A stretch of 64,000 nt of DNA from assembly GCA_004794785.1 (NCBI GenBank), contig SJOL01008500.1, positions 245,973 to 309,972 on the forward strand, given 5' to 3'. The notes beneath the pieces are model-generated. The model saw only the letters and a program-made list of their open reading frames with translations, did no database searches and was not told the DNA's origin. Shown one piece after another: positions 59,501-64,000 of the stretch (position 1 is the stretch's first letter; the number at the start of each line of letters is the position of its first letter). The translations under genes were made by a program, and so were the position numbers. Origin of the DNA: Opisthorchis felineus. Lineage: Eukaryota; Platyhelminthes; Trematoda; Opisthorchiida; Opisthorchiidae.

Positions 59501-62450
59501 TGACAAATACCGCACCACCTAACATCCGCTTGATTGGTTGAAGCTCTCACACTCCAAGCGCGAGTACCCTGTCTTTAGGAGGGGTCCGATAACAGACTAA
59601 AAGTTCAGGTGGTAGATAGCTGAACTACCTGAATCGTTTAGGATTATGTCAAGTGGTTTGAGAGAGTCGTTCGAAGGTTCTTGCGCAATAACATCCGGGC
59701 ACATTCAGATATTCTAGCCAGTCTGTCACGACATTACATGGCGCCCACGTTTCCAACACCCAGTGGGACAACATGCATGGGCCACCGCATGTCGTTCGAA
59801 CAGTTTACACCCTCAAGTAAACAAGCAAATCTCTACGGTCCACGCTCAGGATCGGCGACTGAATAGTGTAGCTTGAGACGGCATCACTAATCATCTGAAG
59901 TTTGGTTATTATTTTGTATTTTGCAGATCGACTAACAGTGCTGGGAAGTGATTGTTTTCATTCTTAACGTGATCGAATTTCGGTAGCCGGCGAACTTCAC
60001 ACGCCTTTCAGAGGGACATGAATAATCGTGTTTTCTCTCAAAACAATCCCATAGATATGTAAATAGGAGCAATAAGTCGGATACGATCTGGAGAGAGTCT
60101 TTGAAGTTAGACAATTGGTCTCAAATGAATGTCAGTTAACATAAGAACGTTATGAAAAGAAGTTATCATCTTAACCGTTAAGCATAACAAAATGAAATGA
60201 GCTGTTCGTTGGTGTAAATTTGGGGCTGCATCGAGAGCATTCTGGTATGTCACACGAACACCTCATAAAGTTTTCTCCAGCTCGAATCAAAAGTAAGCAT
60301 CATATTAGTGAGTTCGGTGGCTGGGTGGTTTGATTACGACGATCGGAATGTTTAACGTGCTAGCACTACCCTTGAAGCATCAAACTTCAGAAGGGTTTGC
60401 TATGCAGAACTGGGCCAGTAGATTGTAACTGGTCCAAGAAACAAGTATAGGGCCTCCGTTCAGTGCTAATTCGATATTCATTTTCCGGCGGTACTACTCT
60501 ACGGCGCTTTCCTGAGGAGACCGTAACAGATTTTTACGTAAGCCATAAAACTGCACGTCGTCCTTCAGAAGCGATGTCAACCTCCAGTCAGGGGAAATTA
60601 ATCAGATGCAGAGTTGTACTGAACATGAATTCCAAAAAAATTGTGTACAACATTCTAACTGCATTTCATACGTCAGATTGATCTTCGATTTTCCCCGACG
60701 ACTCGTCTTGTAGGGAGAATGTTTGCTAAAGCTCGTATTTGTCTTACATTTCAGCTTACCATATGCTCAATTAATCGGTGGAATTTTGACAATCCCGGTG
60801 AAAATGTATCTTCGTGTCAACGGATTCTCTAATCTATACTGGGCATGGGGAGCTGAAGACGATGATATGTACGAAAGGTCAGTGTGAAACGGAAACCCTT
60901 TTGTTGATTCCTGAATTGTGTTTGACGACTTTGATACCTAGGTCGGTGATAAATCTTTTCCATTTTGACAGGCTAATGATGAACAAAATCCCGGTGATTC
61001 GTGCAGATCCCAAAGTATCTATGTTCCGAATGCTTCGACATCGACCGAGTCCCGCCTTCCCAGCGGACCTGAGGTGAGTAAACCGATTAGCTGTTCGCTG
61101 CTTCTTTATAGAGCCAACAGTTATTGTGTTCATGCAATGAAGTCTGTTGGTAGTAGGATAATTTAGGGTTTTTCAATCGGGGTTCCGTCCTCTGAGCGAA
61201 ATCAATCCGTGCCGAAGTCTATAAGCGCTGCACGTCTGTTTCATCCTTATTTGGATCGTCAGCAGACTGCATTTCACGAATCTGCACATGGATTAGAAAC
61301 CGCGACCTCCTGGCCAGTAGGTGAAGATTAAACCGTTCGGCCTCGAATGGCTGAACAGCAATGTGGCTAACTCGTACCTGGGCACACGACGAGTAAACCT
61401 TCCATCTGACAAGTCGGCACTCATGGAGTCAGCAAGTGATTACGCGATGTGAATTATGTAATTGATAGATGAGGGGTGCTACATCCTGTCCACGTGTCAT
61501 CCATTCACACCGCTGATCAGCCACTCGGGACCGAACGGTTTAACCTTCGAATACTAGCTGGGAAGTCGCATTTCCGAATCCCCATGACTGTTCGTGAGAT
61601 GCGCACAGGTGATGATTCCCAATAAGGATGAAACAGGTGTGCAGTGTGAATCTAGGTTTTTCTGCATAGATTGACGTCACTTACAGCACGAAATCTCCTT
61701 AAAAACTTCCAGATCTCATACTACCATCACGAACTACCTGTCCCGAAGTTCGCCAATTACGCGATTCTACACGGAAGCTAGTGCAATGAATTGGGACCCT
61801 CTCTGCAATTTAACAAACACTCCCTTACAAAGGCCATCTTTATCGTCCACGGAGAGCGGTACCACGGTAAAACTACTTTAGGAAGCCAATATCTCACAAA
61901 CGATAATTGGAGTGGCACCAGCGACTCTCGTTTTAGCTCGAACCTGTGCGCCAAATCAGTGTTAATATTCTCAATCGGCTGTGGACGTTCTGTTCAGTAA
62001 ATGGACAAATCCAGAGTCGAGGTAGTTTAAAGCTGCTTCAGACCCACACAAGCGCATCACATTATTATTATTATTGCTATCATTATTACCACTAAGGACA
62101 TGAAACCACCATTTAAGTCATGACACTGGTTTGCGCTCAATATCTTTTGCTAAGGTTACCAAGTAAGAACGATTGTAACCGTTTTGTTAACATTGCCTGT
62201 TTTCAAAAACCAATGCAATTTCAGATCGCAGGTCCTTTCCTTGGGTAAATCTCGTTATCGACTTGATGGCCTCAACAGTCTGAACTTTACGGTGGTATCA
62301 CAGCAAGGCTACGCTTATGAAAAACCAACGACCGGAAACTGTTCTACCGAATGCAGCAAGTTGGACAGATTAAAGCCCAGAATGAATCGGATGGTGCACA
62401 TGCGAATCGACGTGGGACGACCTCCGATTTGGCTAGTTCCGCAACAATGA
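47276..62450 (+). CDS. Beta-1,4-galactosyltransferase family (GT7) gene, six exons
   Basis: Exons are 47276-47555, 51550-51764, 55038-55225, 60755-60877, 60972-61073 and 62225-62450. All joins are GT-AG with matching phases (1, 0, 2, 2, 2), giving 377 residues. The protein is a predicted type II Golgi membrane enzyme that transfers Gal (or GalNAc) from the UDP-sugar onto GlcNAc-type acceptors. Visible motifs are a short cytoplasmic tail, a membrane anchor at about 14-30 and a stem. Donor-site motifs follow: IIIPFRSR (exon 2), PFNKGAL at 170-176 (usual FNRA) and HDVD at 196-199 (manganese-binding Asp199). WAWGAEDDD at 257-265 replaces the usual WGWGGEDDD; M289 and H292 are likely metal ligands, and DGLNSL is at 317-322. 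The exact member cannot be assigned. An extra in-frame exon may exist at 58730-58855. Introns carry a LINE, foldback copies and SINE-like repeats. Confidence 0.88.
48430..48545 (+). repeat. Repeat shared with 32395-32519
   Basis: Left flank of foldback copy 6. It matches the left flank of copy 2 in blocks (TTATATTTTTC..., ...CACGATATTC...). It lies in intron 1 of the galactosyltransferase gene. Confidence 0.5.
48546..48917 (+). repeat. Foldback element, copy 6 (nearly full palindrome)
   Basis: The left arm begins 'TTTGCTGAAAGCAGTTCGTG', with CTTCTTCGGGCTCACCTGGT and 'CTTCCGCCAGCCTTATTTTC'. The right arm mirrors it with 'GTAAAGTTGACGGAAACTCG', 'CTGAGCCCCAAGAACGGC' and 'CTGTCGAAGAGTTTTCAGCA'. 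The arms are therefore about 150 bp inverted copies around a short centre. It lies in intron 1. Confidence 0.75.
49014..49204 (+). repeat. Foldback element, copy 7 (right half)
   Basis: Only the centre and right arm are present: 'GTTGACGGAACGGACTGCGC', 'CTATCTGATGAGCCCGAAGA', 'GGGTTGTCGAAGAGCTTTCA'. It lies about 100 bp after copy 6 in the same orientation, so it may be a local duplication or a second insertion. Confidence 0.7.
49205..50310. other. Intron 1 sequence, nothing recognised
   Basis: No exon candidate with matching phase was seen. Confidence 0.4.
50311..50700 (+). repeat. Composite inverted SINE-like repeat (family B), copy 2
   Basis: The forward unit (about 50505-50700) has the A-box-like 'GGCCGAAGGGTTAAGCGTCC', the B box GGGTTCGAGACTCC at 50567-50580, then 'GTTTCGTGAGATGCGCACTG' and 'CCCAACAAGGATGAAACAGC'. 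The reverse arm (50311-50360) carries 'ACAGCTGTTTCATCCTATAA'. The spacer includes 'CCATCTGAGAAGTCG' and 'GGATGAGCGGCGCTATATCC', as in the copy at 61200. Confidence 0.7.
50701..51549. other. Intron 1 sequence, nothing recognised
   Basis: Ends in the pyrimidine-rich acceptor of exon 2. No other feature was recognised. Confidence 0.4.
51550..51764 (+). CDS. B4GALT-family exon 2: start of catalytic domain
   Basis: The acceptor has a strong pyrimidine tract ending TTCTTCACAG; the donor is CAG|GTAAAT. It encodes [20 protein letters not shown]...LIVIAEQ, matching the family's IIVPFR.R..HL...L...YVI.Q segment, which forms part of the nucleotide-sugar site. The sequon NVT lies at residues 97-99. The upstream family pattern around LVGPL is not recognisable, so the stem end is divergent. 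Confidence 0.85.
52145..53970 (+). mobile_element. Decayed LINE retrotransposon in intron 2 (endonuclease to RT)
   Basis: A nearly 5'-complete but broken copy in the gene's orientation. The AP-endonuclease is readable across frames: VRTLRQIG, then [15 protein letters not shown] (from about 52263), [25 protein letters not shown] followed by [31 protein letters not shown], and [13 protein letters not shown] followed by HVDSD near 52905. RT fingers follow at about 53580-53800 ([31 protein letters not shown]). The sequence then jumps to [17 protein letters not shown] near 53890-53940, so the RT region before it is deleted, and the catalytic YADD part and the C-terminal region are absent. Several in-frame stops show it is dead. 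It appears related to the element at 35370-37335. Confidence 0.85.
53364..53386. repeat. (GAT)n microsatellite
   Basis: About seven GAT units within the decayed LINE, in the region that should separate its endonuclease and RT parts. Confidence 0.85.
54004..54390 (+). repeat. Foldback element, copy 8 (full-length palindrome)
   Basis: The longest copy. The left arm (about 54005-54195) begins GGGTTGCTGAAAACTCTTCG and contains 'GTTTCGCCTTTCCTTGGTCT', 'CCGAGTTTCCGTCAACCGC' and 'TCTACTAATTGAACCCAAAC'. The right arm (about 54200-54390) is its imperfect reverse complement, with 'GTTGGGTTCAACTGGAGCAG', 'GGTTGACCGAATCTCGGGG' and an end at about ATCAACCCTGTGGTTGG. The octamer ATGCAAAT is at 54236-54243. 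No coding capacity. It sits in intron 2 just after the decayed LINE. Confidence 0.8.
54391..55037. other. Intron 2 sequence, nothing recognised
   Basis: One unrecognised open frame (54498-54767) lies here. The stretch ends in the acceptor of exon 3. Confidence 0.4.
55038..55225 (+). CDS. B4GALT-family exon 3: FNKG and HDVD motifs
   Basis: The acceptor is TTTTTTCACAG and the donor CG|GTAAGT (phase 2). It encodes [16 protein letters not shown] (family FNRA..LN.G motif) and FHDVDLLP, whose last Asp coordinates manganese and the UDP-sugar. It ends with the family's [11 protein letters not shown] segment. This is one of the two exons that identify the family most securely. Confidence 0.92.
55226..55494. 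other. Start of intron 3
   Basis: Nothing recognised besides the donor. Confidence 0.4.
55495..55692 (+). repeat. tRNA-headed SINE, family A, copy 3
   Basis: The head 'GAGCTCGAGGTGGCCCATTG' and the decayed B box GGTTAGAATCC are followed by 'AAGCCTGGGCAACCTGGAAG', 'GCACGGCAGTTAGGCACCG' and 'GGCAAAACGGTTATGATTAG'. These are collinear with the copies at 847 and 2333. It lies in intron 3. Confidence 0.65.
55693..58729. other. Intron 3 sequence, nothing recognised
   Basis: Several open frames of 60-115 codons on both strands (for example 57921-58259 +) show no family resemblance. A CT/CA microsatellite lies at 58422-58456. Confidence 0.4.
58422..58456. repeat. (CT)n(CA)n compound microsatellite
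   Basis: A CT run followed by TTTCT and a CA run of about six units, in intron 3. Confidence 0.9.
58730..58855 (+). CDS. Candidate in-frame cassette exon of the B4GALT-family gene
   Basis: Begins after ATTTTTCAG and ends before GTAATG. Read in the phase 2 required by exons 3 and 4 it is open throughout, adds exactly 42 residues and restores the frame of exon 4. The peptide contains [15 protein letters not shown] and a Gly/Ser run [12 protein letters not shown]. The insertion point lies between DKFRNR and LPYAQLIGG, where family members normally have no extra sequence. It may be an alternative exon, a lineage-specific insertion or a chance open stretch. Confidence 0.4.
58884..59008. repeat. 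Imperfect hairpin repeat
   Basis: The left arm 'TTTTTCAGCTGGACACCGTT', 'TCGCTTCGTCACGCCAAGTG' pairs with the right arm 'CACTTAGCCTGACGAAGCCT', 'CAAAAGCGAAACGTTTCCAG', 'CTAAAAAAC'. The left arm lacks about 15 bp present in the right arm. The right-arm sequence recurs singly at 43233-43312. No coding sense is visible. Confidence 0.6.
59009..60754. other. Intron sequence before exon 4
   Basis: Open frames such as 59681-59866 and 60463-60681 are unrecognised. The stretch ends in the acceptor TTACATTTCAG of exon 4. Confidence 0.4.
60755..60877 (+). CDS. B4GALT-family exon 4: acceptor/donor site core
   Basis: Encodes [34 protein letters not shown] and MYER, matching the family core LPY.Q.FGGV.AL...F...NGF.N.YWGWGGEDDD. 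The two changed glycines (WGWGG to WAWGA) are noteworthy. The donor AG|GTCAGT leaves phase 2. Confidence 0.93.
60972..61073 (+). CDS. B4GALT-family exon 5: metal-binding Met/His
   Basis: Encodes [18 protein letters not shown] and [11 protein letters not shown]. The FRMLRH sequence aligns with the family segment that provides two manganese ligands, here predicted as Met289 and His292. The Met is the residue kept in galactosyltransferases of the B4GALT1 type. The donor is AG|GTGAGT. Confidence 0.88.
61074..61199. other. Start of intron 5
   Basis: Nothing recognised. Confidence 0.4.
61200..61705 (+). repeat. Composite inverted SINE-like repeat (family B), copy 3
   Basis: The most complete composite. 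The reverse arm (about 61205-61385) contains the whole tRNA-headed unit in reverse: 'TCTGTTTCATCCTTATTTGG', then 'ACCGCGACCTCCTGGCCAGT' and 'AAACCGTTCGGCCTCGAATG'. The forward arm (about 61505-61705) contains it again: 'GATCAGCCACTCGGGACCGA', 'GTTCGTGAGATGCGCACAG', 'CCCAATAAGGATGAAACAGG'. The spacer of about 120 bp is shared with the copy at 50311. It lies in intron 5. Confidence 0.7.
61706..62224. other. End of intron 5 with ATT microsatellite
   Basis: Contains an (ATT)n run at about 62061-62087 and ends in the acceptor AATTTCAG of exon 6. Confidence 0.5.
62225..62450 (+). CDS. B4GALT-family exon 6: C-terminal end
   Basis: Encodes [20 protein letters not shown] and ends [17 protein letters not shown] followed by TGA. 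It matches the family C-terminus (DGLNSL.Y.V......Y....VDIG). The sequon NFT lies at residues 323-325. No interruption is visible. Confidence 0.9.
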
Positions 62451-62539
62451 GCCTACCATAATTACGGTTTTGATATATTTTATTTTACAAGCGAATATTT
62501 CGAAGTGTGTGTGAATTTTACTGTAAAGATGAGACGTTG

Positions 62540-62545
62540 AATAAA
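62540..62545 (+). terminator. Poly(A) signal of the galactosyltransferase gene
   Basis: AATAAA lies about 90 bp after the stop codon at 62450, on the gene's strand. Confidence 0.7.
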
Positions 62546-62605
62546 TGGTATTTTGTGCGAAAGGATGAGGGATATGGGGGTGCGACAGAGCGGGCTATAT
62601 AGTAA

Positions 62606-62611
62606 TTTATT
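62606..62611 (-). terminator. Poly(A) signal of the MAGUK gene
   Basis: TTTATT on the plus strand reads AATAAA on the minus strand, about 160 bp downstream of the stop codon at 62769. The two poly(A) signals are about 60 bp apart, and the minus-strand signal lies beyond the plus-strand one, so the mature 3' ends need not overlap much. Confidence 0.65.
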
Positions 62612-62768
62612 AAACCAAAAAACAAAAGTTAACAGTTAATTAATAGACATCAATACAGACGCACATCACTATGTAGAAACGGGCCCAGGCTCAATATATC
62701 GCAGTCCGTCTGAAGAGAGAAGTTTGTATGAGGTATCCTTCAAAACCATTTCATTTGATAGCAACCAT

Positions 62769-62993
62769 TCAACCATTAGGGTCATTTTTTAGCGGCTCAG
62801 TACTGGAGGAGTCCGCTGCGACAACCCACATACTCGGAACCCAGAAGGCTTCCGTTTCTATCCGATAGGCCAACTCAGACAACTGCTCCAGCGCTACCGG
62901 AAGGTCATCATTGATCAGAACATAATCCCACATGTGACCGTGTGATACTTCCATCCGCGCGGCTATTTGAAGCATCTCGTGCAGTTGAGTTTC
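62769..62993 (-). CDS. MAGUK last coding exon
   Basis: 74 codons plus stop, after acceptor GTTACTCAG. It encodes MLQIAARMEVSHGHMWDYVL and INDDLPVALEQLSELAYRIE, then TEAFWVPSMWV. These match the closing helices of the GK-like domain (GH.FD..I.NDDL....EL...I..ETE..WVP.SW). A short polar tail follows. Confidence 0.9.
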   Translation of the reverse strand, partial: ETQLHEMLQIAARMEVSHGHMWDYVLINDDLPVALEQLSELAYRIETEAFWVPSMWVVAADSSSTEPLKNDPNG

Positions 62994-63797
62994 CTGAGTA
63001 ACAGTGAGAAGTTTTTAGAAAACGTTATGGACGGAAATCACTTGCGAATGACGAAGAAGTACTTTTCTGGCTAAGGATGTTAACTGAACAATATTATGAA
63101 CTGCACAGCATGATTACTACTTGAAAATGGCACGTACATTCAGCTTGCTCTTCGAGAAGTGATCCGTCAAACGAAGTTGATCCAAAGATGACGTAATATT
63201 GTAACCAAGAGATCCCAGTTCTTCGTCAGACTTGCGTAATGACTGCCTTAGACGAATTAGATTGAGGGAGCCCAAACGTCGGTTAGCGCGATGCGAACCA
63301 GTCAGTCTAGGCGTTGTAGGAACTGACCGGGCCGGTGAGGCACCAGCTGATGGTGTGGAACTTGAAGTGGACGCCTCAGCGCTTCCAGGACTTCGTTGGA
63401 CCAGTCGAGTCTCCAGGAGCACATCCAGTGCAGGTGGTTTGATGAAAATGACGAAAGGCTTTAGTATGTTGGATCGAACCAACCGAAGGTTCTTTTGATG
63501 TGTGATTGAAAGAGAGAAAAACAAAGACTTGTTTTGGGATTTGTCCTCCATAACTCAAGGCGAAAGCTATACTCTTAAATGAGTAACTTGACCAACTCCA
63601 GAATAATTTTTGAACATTACAAGATGGAACCCATATACATTACTTGGCACCGACTTTAGTTTGTCACCAATGCAGCATCTCTTACTCGATAGTCTGCCTC
63701 GAAAACAGCAACCTGTCCAGCTTGAATGATCTCCAACACAGCATCCAGACATAAACCGATGGCTCCTTCTTTGGCCACTGGCGACTGATCGATCAAG
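62769..63797 (-). CDS. MAGUK protein, guanylate-kinase domain (3' end of gene)
   Basis: Three exons in order on the minus strand: 63797-63686, 63491-63138 and 62993-62769. All have GT-AG borders; the internal joins are phase 0. Together they encode the C-terminal part of a membrane-associated guanylate-kinase-like protein, a scaffold that organises polarity or junction complexes at the membrane. Diagnostic stretches are LRLVRSNILKPFVIFIKPPA, then GHMWDYVLINDDL and ETEAFWVPSMWV, which match the p55/MPP branch best. Between FIKPPALDVLLETR and the last exon lies an unusual Ser/Pro/Thr-rich insert of nearly 90 residues. The PDZ, SH3 and first part of the GK domain must lie beyond the right edge. 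The gene converges on the galactosyltransferase gene. Confidence 0.85.
63138..63491 (-). CDS. MAGUK penultimate exon with low-complexity insert
   Basis: 118 codons, phase 0 at both ends; the donor is AAT|GTACGT. The first 29 residues hold the GK segment ILKPFVIFIKPPALDVLLET. The remainder is rich in Ser, Pro, Thr and Arg (SAEASTSSSTPSAGASPARS) and then basic/leucine-rich (LGSLNLIRLRQSLRKSDEEL). That tail replaces the short linker normally found before the next GK helix. Confidence 0.85.
63686..63797 (-). CDS. MAGUK exon (partial gene, continues off the right edge)
   Basis: The acceptor is TTCTCCACAG and the donor CGA|GTAAGA. 37 codons encode GLCLDAVLEIIQAGQVAVFE and ADYR, matching the GK segment in which a helix leads into the strand usually read as K.C.LDV. 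The first base completes a codon from an upstream exon outside the window. The usual YGTS motif just before this segment is not present. Confidence 0.75.
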
Positions 63798-64000
63798 CTG
63801 TGGAGAAAAGACAGAAAACAAATAACGTGCCAAACCTGACCGGTCAAGGCACAAGAAATCCCTACATTCCATGGGATCACGTAGAACGAAAAGTTAATGT
63901 CAAGCTGATTGTCAGGAAGGGATCTTGGAATAGCCATACTCCGCACATCATGAAGCTGCATTACTGAATTAACAATATATTCCTCTAACTAGAGTAGGAC
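63798..64000. other. MAGUK intron, cut by the window edge
   Basis: Minus-strand sequence upstream of the exon at 63797. One open frame crosses it (to 63961) but does not resemble the GK or SH3 domain, so it is treated as intron. Confidence 0.5.

Noticed and set aside
63656..63961. Longer minus-strand frame extending the MAGUK exon upstream past 63797
   Set aside because: A good acceptor (TTCTCCACAG) at 63798 separates the two parts and the upstream portion does not resemble a GK or SH3 domain.

Overview
This window is eukaryotic and most likely comes from a parasitic flatworm, probably a digenean trematode. The evidence is: short exons with GT-AG introns that are often kilobases long; decayed LINE (non-LTR) retrotransposons of the APE-endonuclease plus reverse transcriptase kind common in flatworms; tRNA-headed SINE-like repeats; and no operons, ribosome-binding sites or rRNA genes. 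Base composition looks moderate by eye (not computed), which fits a fasciolid, opisthorchiid or echinostome type of genome better than the more AT-rich schistosomes. Species cannot be fixed from the sequence alone.

Three protein genes can be supported. (1) 26477-28234 (+): an intact, intronless 585-residue SLC22-type major facilitator transporter. (2) 47276-62450 (+): a six-exon beta-1,4-galactosyltransferase-family (GT7) gene. All its splice phases agree and it predicts a 377-residue type II Golgi enzyme. One extra phase-compatible 126-bp candidate exon would raise this to 419 residues. (3) 62769-63797 (-): the last three coding exons of a MAGUK protein (p55/MPP-like guanylate-kinase domain), running off the right edge. 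Genes 2 and 3 converge tail to tail, with stop codons about 320 bp apart and a poly(A) signal for each strand in between. A weak candidate for a fourth gene, with an EF-hand-like N-terminal exon pair, lies at 41996-42525.

The rest is repeats and unassigned DNA. Positions 1-26 kb hold no recognisable gene, only two copies of a tRNA-headed SINE and one composite repeat. Positions 28-41 kb hold a LINE 3' fragment (29.04 kb), a long decayed LINE (35.4-37.3 kb) and Ty3/gypsy-like pol remnants (39.3-40.8 kb). A second, largely complete but broken LINE (52.1-54.0 kb) lies in intron 2 of the galactosyltransferase gene.

Two repeat families deserve attention. The first is a palindromic foldback element with at least eight full or partial copies (15.8, 32.5, 37.8, 44.7, 46.1, 48.5, 49.0 and 54.0 kb). 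It has terminal inverted repeats and, in its longest copies, arms that make almost the whole element an inverted repeat. The second is a composite in which SINE-like tRNA-headed units face each other in inverted orientation around a conserved spacer (15.7, 50.3 and 61.2 kb). No CRISPR array, rRNA gene or functional tRNA gene was seen.
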